Shown here: positions 1 through 13,724 of the stretch, one piece after another
Numbering within the stretch: the first letter of the stretch is position 1
Layout: each line of letters begins with the position of its first letter
Assembly: GCA_017590115.1 (NCBI GenBank)
Contig: JAGGNK010008670.1
Location: 1,302,001 to 1,366,000, forward strand
From: Montifringilla adamsi
Taxonomy: Eukaryota; Chordata; Aves; Passeriformes; Passeridae
Direction: 5' to 3'
Length of the DNA: 64,000 nt
Notes under the pieces: model-generated
Database searches by the model: none
What the model saw: the letters and a program-made list of their open reading frames with translations, nothing else
Told to the model about the DNA's origin: nothing
Program-made: the position numbers and the translations under genes

Positions 1-386
1 TGTTGCCTCTAAATGTTGACAAATTGTTGTTGAAAGATGTGAATATTCCCCTTCTATTCTTTGTGCTGTGCCATGACTTATTCCCAGCTGTTCACTGGAA
101 GAGTTGCTTGGACCTTTTATTGCTTCAGTGCCTTTGTAGTAGAAATTTGATTATTTAGAGTTAGAAATAAATTTAGAAATTAAACTGCCTGACCTCTCCT
201 GGAGTATCCTCCCCATCAGAGCTGTGCAGCTGTTCCTGTGCAGTGAATACCTACTTTTTTTTTGCTAAGAAAATCAGTTTGAACCCACAGAAATGTCAGA
301 AGAATGAAGTGAAAGAGAAGGCTTTTCACATGCTCAGTGTTAGGATGTACGATAAACTGATTTAAAATTTTTTTATTATTATAAAA

Positions 387-494
387 CAATATGTAATAAA
401 TTACAGACCTCATTAGCTATGGTTTAATGGTCATACAATAATATATAATAAATACAAATTGCAGCTCTCACTAGCTGTGGTTTAGTGGTCATCT
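387..494. repeat. Tandem duplication, about 50-57 bp, two copies
   Basis: The two copies both run from a CAATA start through an ATAATAAAT-like stretch to a conserved end (TAGCTATGGTTTAATGGTCAT, then TAGCTGTGGTTTAGTGGTCAT). They differ by small indels and substitutions, so the duplication is old. Confidence 0.75.
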
Positions 495-586
495 TTTCCA
501 AGGGATTTGAGTTTAGTCTTGGTTACAATATATGGAAGTTAGGCACCTAAGGATCTGAAAAACCTGGCTACTGCTAGGAAATACAG

Positions 587-660
587 TGTATTAAATAGTT
601 GATGTATCAGACATTTTATGTATTAAATATTTGGGGTATCAAACATTTCATGTATTGAGT
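587..660. repeat. Tandem repeat, 32-bp unit, about 2.3 copies
   Basis: The unit begins TGTATTAAATA and ends with an ATCAGACATTTTA-like segment. A second copy follows at 619-650, and a third is cut off after TGTATTGAGTG. Confidence 0.75.
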
Positions 661-1923
661 GTGCAGCACTGGAGGGGTGGAGCTGCACATTCCTTGAACT
701 GCTGGTCCTATTCACACCCACAGAGGGAAAATATTGCTAAATAACATCCCAAATGATCCCACAAGAGTCCAAAAGCTTAAAGTGAAACCCAGCAGGACAC
801 ATCCCATCCTTTATTGTAATTTTTTTCTGAGTCTGCTCTAGTGTGGCACTGAGCAGCTCTGGATTAATCTGATTTTGGAGAGTTAAATCTTGGTTTAGCA
901 CAAAGCTGCTACTCCAGGCCTGTGCTTGCCCTGCTTGTCAGTGATGCCAAATAATCCCTTTTCTGCCTCAAAATCACTCAACCCAGGGCTCACCAGCTTT
1001 CCAAGGAGTTTAGGATTCCTCAGCCTGGAAAAGAGATTGTGGGGGAGAGAGGGAATGTGATGGAGTGGTAGAAAAAATAAACCTAAAAATAAAAACGGTG
1101 GGAAAAGGTGGTTCAGGACTGAGGGTTCCCCATCTCTGCCCGTGCTCCACCTGGGGCAGGTGTGACAATGTCCTGGAAAATGAGTGTGTTTGTAGTGCTG
1201 GCCTGGAATTCTCAGGAATTCCAGCTGTAATTCCGGGTTTTTACTTGTTCTTTGTGGCACAACTTATTTTCCCTCTGGTTTTTCAAGGGAAATCCTGAAG
1301 AAACCACTCGTAAATAATTAATAAAAGGATCCAGAGGAGCTCAGGCAGCCCCTCGTGTTCCTGTGGTGAGGAATGGGTTATCCAGGGGAATGTTCCTGGG
1401 GATCTCCAGCTTCTGCATTGCCAGGGGGGGAGGAAAAGCTGCTGCCCACCTGGAAAGGGGAGATCAGCCCTGGGTTTGTACCCTCCTGCTGCACCCTCAG
1501 AGGATTATCCCCTTTAGCAGCCCAGCAAATGCCATTTTAAAATTTTATTTTAGTTATTAGGAGTCTACCTCTAGAAAATTACCTTCCTGTTGGAAGTTAA
1601 GGTGTGTTATGTGGTCTCTTTAAATGCCTGGAATTGTTTTTGGTATAAATCATGCAGGTGGCACAGATTCTGTATCCTGTAATGTCTTTTCTCCCCACAA
1701 TCCTCTTTTAATGTGTTTTTCAAGGTAGTGAAGGTGGTGTTAAAAGTAATGTGTTTTTTAATAACTTCTCTAACACAGGTGTTTTATTAGAGCAGGTGAT
1801 TTACACATCTCCAGCAGTGCAAAACACTGAGCTAGATCAAGTTTTACTTTCAAAAGTTGGATTTTTATAATGATATGTGTAAGATATTTTAAAATAGGTG
1901 TTGTTTGCAACCTAAACTGATTT

Positions 1924-2320
1924 CTTGTACTTTATTGGAGAAGAAAACTTGTGCATATTGTGATTATTTTAGATGCATTTTTAGGATGAAAAAGGTGGGA
2001 CTTCCCAGTATTGCTTGTACTTTTTTTGATAAGATAAAAAAACATCTTATGCATATCATAATTCTTCTATTTTAGATGCATTTTTAGAGTTAAAAAAAGT
2101 GGAGCTTCCTAATAATAGTTGTGTTTTATTTGTAAAGATAAGAAAACTTGTGTGTGTGTTGGCTATTTCATTTTAGATGCAGTTTTTAGGATAAAAAAAG
2201 TGGAGCTTCCCAGTAGTGGTTGTGTTTTATTTGAGAAGATAAGAAAACTTGTGCATATTATAATTATTCTATTTTAGATGCATTTTTAAAGTCAAAAAAG
2301 TGTAGCTTCCCAGTAATGCC
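1924..2320. repeat. Tandem repeat, about 90-105 bp unit, four copies
   Basis: Each copy has the same order of blocks: a GATAAGAAAACTTGTGCAT-like stretch, TTTTAGATGCATTTTTA, an AAAAAAGTGGAGCTTCC-like stretch, then a TGTGTTTTATTTG-like stretch. Copies begin near 1924, 2014, 2119 and 2219. Divergence is moderate, with indels, so this is an old local amplification. No coding potential was seen. Confidence 0.85.
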
Positions 2321-5300
2321 ATAAATTCCAAGCTGTCCTACAGTGAGGGAGTACAATGCAAATACGACTTAATAAGATCACAAACTGAATTTCAGCAGAA
2401 ACAACCAAGATTTACATTAAATTAGGAATTTTAAAACCGATTTAGTTTGTTTTACTGAGCATTTGCTTAATAACATTTCGCCTCCTCACAATCTTTTTAA
2501 AGCCAATAATTCGTCTGCGAAGCGCAGGCACATCCTCCTGTGGAAAAATTGGAAGCAACAGCTCCCTCTCTGCAGCCAGGCATCCAGAGCTGGGAAGGAA
2601 TATTTCAGCTCCACGGAATTTAATAAATCATCCCATTTCCTAATTTGATCATATTAGATGCTGATGTGGAAGGAGCATTTCAAATAGCAGCTCCTCATTA
2701 ATATACATCAGGCTGGGGAATAGCGGGGAATACTTATGGAGGGATGTCACAGTTCCTGTTCCTTAGTTTACTAAGTGGAACAGGTTGATGTGATCCTGGG
2801 TGTTATTTGTCACTGTCTTGCTAAAATGGTTTGGGTCGAGTTATGGAGTCCGGGAAGACGGCGGCTGATAAATCAAAAGTGGATTGAGTGGACAGCAGGC
2901 AGTGATTGATACCGTGACAGGATATGAAGAAAGGAATCTTGATAGGAGCATGCCCCATATTGAATATGAGAAGGAAAATGGCCCTGGAGTATGGATATTA
3001 TTCAAGGAAATGAGAATAATAATATCATCTTGAAATTATTGCTGGGTGAAGATTAGGAGAGTTCTTATTAGAATATTCTGCTGCTGTGGCTCCTGCAGGA
3101 TTGTGGGCTGGATGGAGCCCTGGGAATATTGGGAGAGTTTCCACTGTGATTGTTCTGCCAGTTAATCACATAGAAAATACTCTGCAGCAGAACTTGCTGC
3201 ACAAATCTTCTAATTCACGGAGCTTTAAATAGAATTAAGCAAAAAATGTTGACCTTTATTCCCTGATTTCAGCCAATCCTGGAACTGCCTGTGAATATGC
3301 AAGTTTGCTTTATTGTCTGCCAAATGTCTTTGGCTTCTCCCATTATGTTAAGCTGCAAACTGCTGCCTTCAAATATCTTTAATGCGCTTCAACTTCAAAA
3401 TCAACACAAAACCAGCAAGTGCATCTGTACATGTTGAAGGAGAAAAAAAGATTATATGGGAAGTAATCCTGCCTGGAGAGCTGATCCTTGGAAGTGGGGC
3501 TGAAGGAGGTGTTGGATCAGGTTTTAAATCTTGTTTCTTTACCATTCCTGCAGTCTAATTAATTTCATGTTGCAGAGTGTGCAGGTTATTGCATGCAGGG
3601 CAGGGGAGCTGCAGCTTAGGGCTGGCTTTGGCATAGGGTTGGGTTTGGGGATGCAAAAGCAGCTGCCATTATCCCAGCAGTGTGAACTGGAGTTAACCTG
3701 GCTTCAGCCTGGCAGAGTTCTTTGTGTTTAGCAGTTAATTTGTGCTATTTAATACCAGGGTCCTCAAGTGCAGTGTGAAAAGGGTCATTAAACAACTGAG
3801 AGTAAAACCCCACTGGTTATGATTTTTTGGGGTCTTTGAGATTTTTTTTAATACCTTCTTTAAAAATTGTTGTTACATACTTTATTGAGGGGTTGATACT
3901 GCACACTTTGGAAGACTTTTTAAAGATGGTATCACTGAATGCTTTTGTATTTGTGTTACTGGTACCTGTCTTCAGTTCATCTCCTTTTTTCCATGCAATT
4001 ATTTTAGTGTGGGATTGAAGTGCTGGAGTCTTTCCACATTAAAACCTGTCCTATCAGACCTCAGAGCTGATAAGAGCTAGTGGATCAAGACACAATTTGT
4101 AGTAATTTTGTGTCTGTCTGTCCTGCTCAGCACATGCTGGTGGAGAGCTTTTCATGGATTACAGAGCAGGGGCTTCATTATGAAAACTTCAGGAGGGATT
4201 TCCTCAACCAGCATTGGCCTAAAATGAAAATAAAGCTTTTTAGGAGAGAGGAAATTAAAAGTGATGGATGTTTTGAGTGGACAGCAGATAAATAAAGAGT
4301 AAAATTGTGATGGGCCTGGAGAGTTTATGGATGAACAGGAGGATGTAGAGGAGAGATTGATTAAAAAAAAAAAGAATTTAATGTCTCCAGTGGTGGCAAA
4401 GATCCACTGTAGTGGTGTGGCGTTAGAAGGCTGATTTTTAGGGGTGTTGAGGTGTGACTTTCAGCTGGGGGATTAAACTGGTGATGTTCCAGGTGAGAGC
4501 AGAGGTCTGGCCATGGGACTGGGCGCTGGCACAGCTGATGGTGGCTGTTCAGGAGGAGTTGGGGACAAAGGGAAGGTTTTTGGGCTGGCCATGGAGCGGC
4601 TGTGTCTGCTGGAAGGGTGGCACTGGATTGGGGTGGGAGCAGCAGGAGTGGCTCAGAGTGATGGGTTGGCATGGGACAGGGACAGCCAGGGCCCTTCTCC
4701 TGCTGCAGGACACCAGGAGTGAGCAGAGCTGTCCCCAGCAGGGCTGGGCACACAGGGACAGAGCTGTGCCCTCTTCAGCTGGCAAAACCCTTGGGAAATG
4801 CCCCCTTGGGAGAACTTTTCCAAAGAGAAGCAGACAGGAGTCCTGGCAGAAATCAAGCAGTGCTGTTTAATTAGAACATTGCTTTTGAAATTCCAAGCCA
4901 TTCCATGCTTCTGTAATTTTATTCTTGTCATTAATTCTTAGGATTGCTTAATTTTTGCCTGGTTGTAGCCACTGGAGTTACTGTTCCTTTCAAGTATTGA
5001 TCTGCAGCTTAGGTTATTTTTTCCCCCTGTCCTTGCTCCTCAAGTTAAACCACTCAGGTGCAATTATGTGAGCAATCAGTGTAAATATTACATGTTCCTC
5101 TCTTTTTTTACTGCTGGGAAAGTTTTAAGCCTTTGGTCAATTAGCAAATAGATTTAATTAAGATATTGCAGCGTTTCTTTCATGAAACTTCAAATAAAAG
5201 CTTGGGGCAGGAGTGTGGAATTGACATTACTGAGTGTGATCCTGCTGATGGTAATGTCAGCTCTTGTTCATTTTTCCCCCAGTAAATCTAACCCTGCAGT

Positions 5301-5356
5301 TTTTATTTAGGATTTTGTTGCATTCCAGGTTGTATCAGCACCAGCCTCTAAAAATC

Positions 5357-5381
5357 TTTTTTTTTTTTTTTTTTTTTTTTT
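5357..5381. repeat. Poly-T tract, 25 bases
   Basis: An uninterrupted run of T. No transposon body was recognised next to it, so it may be a simple homopolymer. Confidence 0.95.
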
Positions 5382-6319
5382 GTTGCAATAAGTGACTTTT
5401 TCAAGAGGAATGATCAGTTTGTGTCCGTGGCTGCCCAGGAAAGGCCCAGAGGTGGAGCAGGAGCAGTGGGGATATCCTGGAGCAGCAGGCACTGCCGAGC
5501 TCATTGCCCACCCTTAATTGACCACTTTGGGAAATTAAACTTCACAGGCAGTGCCAAGGGCCCTCCAGTTATCAATAAAGGCACAGAGCTGCGAGTGACA
5601 GCTGCTTTGATGCTTTTCATTGGTATAAAACCAAAAAAAGGAGCCTTAAAAAAGCTCTGAATGCAAAAGTGCTGTTCAGTTGGAGCTCAGGCTCGAGTCT
5701 GATTCCAGGGAAAGTTGGTTTTTGTGCAGCCCAGGTGTTGGGTACACACAGTGTGTTAAAAGCAGAGCTCATCATTGCTCTAGAACCTCTCATTCCTCCC
5801 TTTGGAAAAAGGTGTCTTTGCAGGTTGTTGGGTTTTTTTAGTGCTTCAGTTTTCTGTTTGGAAAAGGAACTGCCCTTAGTGGGGAATTGCCTTTTTGATT
5901 TCAGTGTGTCTACATTCTAAACCACGATGTATTTTAACTTTTTTTTTTAATTCTCTTTTTTCTCTGCCACCAAAGCTCTGGCCATGAAATGGAATCTGTT
6001 TTCTCTTTGCTGCAGAGCTCTCATTTCTCGAGGCAGCCCTGCAAAAAGCAGATGTCTTGAGGATGCCCTGGTAATCCAAGACCCTCTTTGCTCTGTAAAT
6101 TGTTCCTCTTTCCAGGGGTCTGTTTCTAGGAGTGATTTTCCCCACTGTGAAACACAAAATAGTAGAATTTAGTAGTAAAAATTTACTCCTTATTCTCTTT
6201 TTTCACTCTTTCTGGTTCTGATAATGTATAGCAGGAACAGAATCTGGTTAAAATGCTGAAGGCAAAAAATGTGGATTTCTGCCAAAAAAAGTGATATGGA
6301 GAGGTGGTGTTGGGTGTGG

Positions 6320-6564
6320 AGTGATAGAGCAAGGGGGAATGAATTCCCACTGCCAGAGGGCAGGGCTGGATGGATTTTGGGAAGGAATTGTTCCTTGGGA
6401 GGGGCTGGGATGGAATTCCAGAGCAGCTGGGGCTGCCCCTGGATCCCTGGCAGTGCCCAGGCCAGGATGGACACTGGGGCTGGAGCACCTGGGACAGTGG
6501 GAGGTGTCCCTGCCATGGGTATGGATGAGCTTTGGGATCCCTCCCAACCCAAAACATCCCATAG
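6320..6564 (+). mobile_element. CR1 LINE 3' fragment
   Basis: This is the 3'-terminal part of a CR1 retrotransposon in sense orientation. It carries the CR1 hallmarks GGGAAGGAATT, CCCTGGATCCCTGGCAGTG, GAGCACCTGGGACAGTGG and GGTGTCCCTGCCATGG. It ends in a degenerate form of the CCCTTCCAACCCAAACCATTC tail. It is 5'-truncated, as is usual for CR1, and has no coding part. Open frames over it are chance. Confidence 0.9.
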
Positions 6565-7984
6565 TTGTCTATAAACCAGCATCCATGCCCTGGAATCCTT
6601 TGCTGTCAGTTTTTTCTGGGATTCCAGGCATTTTTCCATAGCAGGACATGGCTGTGTGTGGGCAGGGCAGTCACAGCAGGGTTTGGGGACTTTTGGAACA
6701 AACCTTATCCCATAAAAATCCATTTTCCTGTGGGATCCAGGCTGGTACCATTCCCAAAGTGTGCTCTGGGAGCGAGTCCATGATTAATTTGGTTCAAACT
6801 CTGCTATCCTGCCCCTCCCTGGCTGTCCTTTCATCCTTCGTGCTGCTGCTTCTCCTCCCACATCTGAGCTTTACATTTTCCCAGTTTCCAACATTGAGGC
6901 TCCCAAAAATTCCAGAGCAATCTGTAGAGCTGATAATTCATCTGCTCCTAGTGCAGCTTTATTGGCATCAAACCTCAGCCCTGGCAGAGCCATGGCAAAG
7001 CTGCACCTGGCTTCAGTGATTCCAGATTTTCCTGAGCTGGGATGTTCTAGGAAGAAAAGGTTTCCAAAAGAAATGGGATAATTGCAGGCATGTGCAGAGC
7101 TTTTGTCCTTTTGCTGTTAAAATAGAGCATGAATAATTCTCTGAACAAAATATTTAATGTGTGGTGAGGGTAATAAAAAGATGGGAAAACTTGGATTTGT
7201 TTTTGCATACTGTGACTGAAGACAGGTGTATTAGATATATAAAGTATATTTTAAAAACTGAAATCTAGAAAGATGTGGAAATTTAGTATCTATACCATAA
7301 TTGTAACTATAACTAAAATATTTTGATTGTACTCCTGCAGAATTTTATTTTGAGTCCAAATTTTCTGCAAAATTCTTACATGCAAAGCCCCAAAATCCTG
7401 GGAAAAGTATTTCAATGGGGAGGTTCTTTATCCATGGGTATTACTGTAAGCTATTCTCCAGTTGTGTTTTTTATTGGATCATATCCATATCTCTTAGGAA
7501 GGCAACCTGTCAATGAATTTAAAGGGTCAGGTCATGCTCAGCTCAAATAACTGATGTAAATTCTGTGCCATGGATTTATATCTAAGAAAGGAAGGCAAGG
7601 GCAGCAGTAATTCTGTATAAACTCTTAGGTATCTATTTTTCTTCCATGGTTTTTGGTCCTCCTCTATGGAAACATGCAGGGATAAACTGAATTGTGATTG
7701 AATTTAAATTAATCTGTGGCACAGCACTGAAAAGCTGTTCCCAGTCTATATCAAAAAGAGATGCTAAAAGTTTCCCTGTTAAAGCTCTGAGCTTCTTGAT
7801 TGGAGAATGGGTGGAAAAAAAAAGCAAAGCCTTTTCCTATTTTTCTCCTATATAGTCTTCTTGAAGTTCTTCCAAATTAGATTTTAAATGCCAATTAGGA
7901 GGTTGAATATACTAAAATAAAAGCAAATACAACCAAAATGGCCTCACCTTATGGCTAGTTAGGCTTTTTCTCTCAAAAGCAGAA

Positions 7985-8420
7985 CCTTTGCTCTGAGCAT
8001 GGCTTTGAGAAAGATATTCAGCTTAATGAACACATTAATTAGAACCATAACTATTTATAAGATAATTAGAAACGAAGCACGGTAAACTGGGCTTTTCCTG
8101 CAATTAATGGAGGATTAATTACTGGAGGTAATGAAGTGGATTTTTAAATGCATTAAGGTGAAGTACAGAGATGTGCAAGGCTTTGTGATAGTTGCATAAT
8201 TATTCCAGGCTGTTTGAGCAGAGCTCGTATGAGCTCGCTAATAAGCATCATTGCATCATTATGTATGCACTTAAAAAGACTTACCACCAAAATGACTGCC
8301 TAATTATTTCTAATTGGCAGGACTCTGTGTAGTCATTGAGCTGTTTGTAGCCATTTTAAGGTTCATTTAACTATCCTTGGGGCCATGTGATAGATGGAAA
8401 AAAGCTCCTGCTCCGCGCTG
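7985..8420. promoter_or_regulatory. Candidate conserved non-coding / enhancer-like block
   Basis: This is repeat-free sequence with three TAATTA sites (8036-8041, 8116-8121, 8301-8306), CAATTAATGG and CTAATTGG homeodomain-type cores, and TTGCATCATTATG-like motifs. There is no long open frame. The texture resembles vertebrate developmental conserved elements. The call is inference from motif density and lack of repeat decay; no alignment was possible. Confidence 0.35.
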
Positions 8421-10498
8421 GCCTTGGCTGGCGCCGTTAATCAGTTTTGGTGGGCTCCAGTTTGAAATGCATTTGCTCCTGCAGAGGTCAAAACCTGAAG
8501 TAGTCCAAGCAAAGTTTGTCTTTTTGAAGCCACTTGACTGTATTCATTAGCAATTAGTAAAATAATTGTCTGTGGCTGTGTTTGGATTTCTGTGGGGCCG
8601 GGTGTGCTTTCATCGCCGGCCCTTCTCATGGCACATTAGCTTCCCGGGAATCCAAACCTTCTTCCCAGAGCCCCTTTCAGCAGCCTCAGTGCAGTGCCAT
8701 ATGTTCAGCTGCACCCTTCTTCAGTCATTTGTTCCCTGAACCATTCCCAGCAGCTCCTGATTCCCAGGTGGAAGTTTGTACCCCGGGACAGCGCAGGGAA
8801 TCGGCGACGATCCAGGGCTGAGCGTTGGGAGAGGAAGGCAGGAGCAGGCAAACCCTGCTGTTTCCCAGGGTTTGGGAGTTTGGAGCATCCATTCCCAAGC
8901 TGCTGACAGCTCTGATATCCAAGGACATCTCCCAGCAGCAGGAATAATCCCAGATCTGTGTTGGGTCAGTGCAGCGCAGGCAGCAGTAATTCCATGGGAA
9001 ATGTCGTGGCTGGAAAACCTCTCCTGTTTGGAGAGGGTGGAATCAGTCTGGGGGGGGTTTTATCTCCCCAGCTCTGTTGGGCTGAACGGGAGATCCTGTT
9101 AGGAGAGTGCCTGGGAAGGTCCTGGGTAATCACAACCATCTGCAGGGCTCTGTGAGCTGCAGGAGCCACTCGTGCAGCTCAGGGAAACACTGGCAGCAAA
9201 CTGCAGCCTGAGAAAAGAAAGGTCAGCTGTGCCACTTGGGCCACAAAAAATGGGCTTTGAGGAATCTAATATTAATGCAGAACCCAAACAATTATTATGG
9301 TTAAAGTGTAAGGTTGATTAAAAAGAGTTATGAATTAGAAAACAACCAAAAGGTCATTTATTCATGAGATAGTGGTTCAAATGACAGGTATTGGTTCAAA
9401 TAACAGATAAAGGATTAAAGCAAATGGATTGTGGCAGTGTAAATGAAAACAAATCCTTAAGGAAAACTGCAGGATTGTTTCCATTTTTAAAAAACTGGTT
9501 TAATTGTGAGACTTCTCTAAGGGTAATATTTTGATTACTCTGTAAGCAAATATTCAGTACAGAAAAATGATGTAAAATACAAATAGCCTTTCTTATTCAT
9601 TAGGGATTTTGTGTTATGGAGTCCCATCAAATATGTGGTGATGGAAATTGCTCAGTAGATTATCAGAACTAGGAAATGCATTTTAGAGTGAAACTACAGC
9701 TTTAATTACATCCCTACAATATGGAAAATGGGAAATTAAATTAAATAAGACTTTCAGTGAAAATGGTACCCACTTCCTCAGAGGGTGATGGTGGGAGGAT
9801 GGGTTGTTCCTCAGCCCTTGGCTGAAAGGAGCACTGGAAATGTGAATGTTGTGGGTCAGACAGCAGGATAAAGCCAGAGCTGGAGCATTCTGGTGGCTCT
9901 AAAATACCTGAATTCTGGGGTGTTCCCTCACTTCAGCCACATGAAAATGTGGAATTCTCTGAATAATCCACGGAAGTCTTGGCCTCGCTCAGAGCGTCAC
10001 TCCTGGTGAGTGGAGCTGGAGGTTGGGAAACAAAGCTGTGGGGTTTGTGCTGTGTCCCAGCTCTGGGGTGGCAGGATTGTTGGCATGGTTTCAGCTGGTC
10101 CAGGGCATGGTTTCAGCTCACCCAGGCAGTGGTGGCACCCCCGTGGCCTGTGGTCACTCAGTGACCCTCGGGTGATGGGGACAGGGAAGGGCTGGGGGTG
10201 ATGGAGCTCTTTGCCCTCTGCAGCATCCAGGAGTATCCAGAACAGAAATGCCAGAGACTTGGAGCTTGGGCAGCAGTAGGAATCAGTAAGTGAGGGAGAA
10301 AAACCTGGAGAAGCACGAAAAATACATCAGCAAAAAATCCCAAAATGCACAGCAGTAACACCTGGGGACAGCAGTGACTCCCTGAGGGGTGTCGGACACA
10401 TTTCCCATGGTTAACTCAAAAGAAGTTACACATTTCAGTTCTCAAATCCCCTTATATTTCTGTTCCCTCCCCTACAACATCCCCAGGATGGTGTTAAT

Positions 10499-10514
10499 GG
10501 TGTTAATTAACACC
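10499..10514. other. Perfect 16-bp palindrome GGTGTTAATTAACACC
   Basis: The sequence is exactly self-complementary. Its core, GTTAATTAAC, resembles fused HNF1-type half-sites without the usual one-base spacer. It may be chance. Confidence 0.9.
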
Positions 10515-13500
10515 TTGGTGGTGTGGATCTTCCCAGAGGTGTGGGGACAGAATTGCAGAAGGTTTTGAGTCACACAGCAGGTACTGGTTTGTTTTTGGAG
10601 TTTATTTTTGGAATTTCTCAGCTGCCTGGTTTGGGTAATATTCTCAGTGATGGAAATAATTCAGTTTTCATTTTAATTCCTGCCTTGAGATCTGGAAATG
10701 CAGGTGAGTGTGGTCCATAAGAGCTGCTGCAGAGTCAGGAACCTGTCACTATTTCTTGGGTTAGCTGTGGCTTTGTGAGTTTCTTTGTGTTTTAAACAAA
10801 AAGCAGAGCTTAGGAGAAAGTTCCATGAGACCCTTTTATAAACAAAGCCTAGCTATGTAGAAATCACATCATAATTCACCTTTATTCCCCATTTAAATTA
10901 GCACTGACACCAGCCAGTTTGTGCTCAGCATCATCAGCTCATCAGACCAGTCAGAACACATTTTGAAGTATAATAATTAAGTTCTTCTGTTGCTTTACGT
11001 ATTTTTTTTAAAAACAATCCAGATTTTATTGTTTCTCTGTTTGTGGTGTGGTTTATTTGACAATATTTTTTGTAACTATTGCACATTCCATGAGGAAAAC
11101 ACTAATTTTTAGAATAGTAAATGAAATATTCAGAGTTCCTTCCCTGGAGTTTTTAATTAGCCATAAGAATTGGGCTTTGGACAGGGGGCAGGACAGGGTT
11201 AGAGGTGATAACTCCCAGAAAAGGAGATTTTGGGGCTGATAAAGGTGGCAGCTCTGTGCTCTTCAGCAGTCTGCAGGAATGGAGCTGTTCAGTTTTCATC
11301 CAGGGAATATTAAAACCAGCCCCTGCCTTCCTCTGTCTGCTCTGTGTTTGTTACATGCAAAATATTTAAAGGGAGATGCATCCAACTTGCATGGAAATTA
11401 TCCCTGTGTTTGTAGAGTGTGCACTGGGAAATAGACACAACATCCAAACTCTGTTTTGTTGTCCCTCCACAAGATTTTGAGTGGACGGTGTGAAATACTT
11501 TTGTTTTTCTTGTGTGTTTCTAAAGCCTTTTCATGACTTAATTTTTGAAGTCCAGTTACAGCAATTTTCATTTAGAATGTTAAGTTTATTTTGGTTTTAT
11601 TTTGGGAAAATGAGATATTCTAAAAATCTTTCTGTATTCTTCACAAACATACGGTGGTAAAAAGTACAAGTGGAATACCTTAAATTTTTTTACATCTCAT
11701 AAAATTTAAACCTCAACCTGTCTGGTTATCGCTGAATGAAAGAAAAAAATTGCCTTTTTTAAAAGCTGTGAGCACAGAGAATGGCTTCATTTGTTTTACT
11801 CAGGAAAAGGTAGAGACACTGCTTTTCATCCAGGTGTTATTATTTGTGTTGTTTGTCATTATGAATCCAGTCAGTCTCAATATTCCCAGTCTTCCAAAGC
11901 AGGTATTTATTTCTAGGAAATGCCTTAAGCCTGTCTTTAAGCAGATTTTTTTTTCTTTGCCTTTTAAATGGTGCTGCAGTGTTGAAGAATGAGGCATATT
12001 CAGTTTTTTCCCCCGGTTGTTTCAATTTTGGCTCCGTGCTGGTGGCACTTTAAGATCTCAGTTGCCAGTGCTGGTGCTGTGTGACCTAAATTAGAATTTT
12101 TGGGTTTTTTTTGCAGTTTCTGAGAGCAGGTGGTGTCCTGGTGTGTAAGCTGATTTCAAATATCTGTTTAGGTAATTCCCTTCAGCTGTCTAATATCACT
12201 TTGGGGATGTAAGGACACACAAATATTACAGAGTCTTTAAGCTCAGCCCATCACTGGGGCCTCAGTCTTGGAGGTTTTATGATCCCAAAACCTGAACTAT
12301 TGGGTTTGTCCCAGCCAGACAGAGGAGCAGTGTTTACCTGTAATTAATCTGAGCTGAGGCACAGGGGAAGTGGAAAATCTCAACCTGAAAATCTCTCCTG
12401 TCTGTCCCTTAACATTTTACCATAATATCAGAGGTGTTGTCAAATTTACAACAAATAATTGCCTGGGTCGTGATTCCATCTGGAAAATGAATTGGAGCCT
12501 TTTCCATGGCTCTGGGATCCATCCAGGGCAGATGCAGAGGCACTAATGCCTGCACGAGGCAGAGCGGGATAATCTGGGCTGTTTGTCCGGAGTCCTGCAG
12601 GAAAGCTGCACCTTTGTTTTTTCAAATAGATTCCAGCTGCCTGGAGAAGGGAATAACTCCACGTGCTTGTAAGAATTAATTGCAGGGTCTGATGGATCTG
12701 CTTGCTTGTTTGTTCCTGTAGAATTCAAATTTTCCCTTTTTTTTTTTTGCATAAAAGATAAAATTTTTGTATTGCAGCATTTAATTCAGCCCATTTTTTC
12801 CTGGTTGCTTTTTCTCAGCCTAAGCAGGGGCAGCTCTGGGGTTTGCTTTGGAGAGGAAGGAATTTCCTTGTTGGTGTCTTTGTGTGGCAAATGAGCAACT
12901 GTTGTGCTTTTGCCTCACCTCATGCTTTAAAATTTTGTATGACCAGAAGATGAATTGGGTATTCTCAACTCAATTGGCTTTTTTTTTGTTGTGTTTTCAG
13001 ATTATTGGAATAATATTTACTTCCCTTACCAACATTAACTTTGGTTCTATATGCAAGTTTTTATCTAATGTACCTGCAGCTGGGTATTGCACCCTTTTTT
13101 TAGGTGTGTGAGGGGGTTTTGCCCTTGAATTCCAAGATTGCTTTGAATGAGAGAGTCAAAAGTATCTCCCATTCCTCGTCCTGTTTGTTTAATAGGACAA
13201 TGTACCAGCTTCTGTATTAACTCTGGTTTCTTTATTATTTTATTCCCTAAAAATTATTAGAGTGAGATTACAGATTTTTCTGCTCAGTCATGACATGGCT
13301 ACAGGAATATAGGGTTAGAAACAAGTCCTGTTTTGGGACACACTCTGAGAAGATGTGGGGGAAATTCATGTCAGGTAAAACCAGATGGGTTCTTATCTCA
13401 TGGTCTTAATTTGAGGTTCAGTTTTAGGAAGGAGTCTTTAGGCAGACTGACAAGGGAAATAAATGGTTTATCTCCCTGCTTGGGTAGCAGCAGTTTAATC

Positions 13501-13631
13501 CATGATTTATCTCTCAGCTAGCACCCAGTAAAGTCTATTTTTTGTTTTAGTTTGGCATGAAGTGTTCACTGAGGTGCTCCTGCAGCTGGCAGGGCCTGGT
13601 GGGCTTCTCTGCCATGGCCCATTCCTCAGGC

Positions 13632-13724
13632 AGGGAGCTGTGCCTGGGTTCCAGGGATGTGCAGGGAGCTGTGCCTGGATTCCATGGGATGTGCAGGGAG
13701 CTGTGCCTGGATTCCATGGAATGC
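13632..13724. repeat. Minisatellite, 31-32 bp unit, three copies
   Basis: Copies at 13632-13662, 13663-13694 and 13695-13724 each begin AGGGAGCTGTGCCTGG, followed by a TTCCATGGGATG-like segment. The open frames spanning it on both strands are by-products of the repeat. Confidence 0.9.

Noticed and set aside
6190..6723. 177-codon open frame on the - strand
   Set aside because: It is the reverse of a CR1 copy, and similar frames occur over other CR1 copies.
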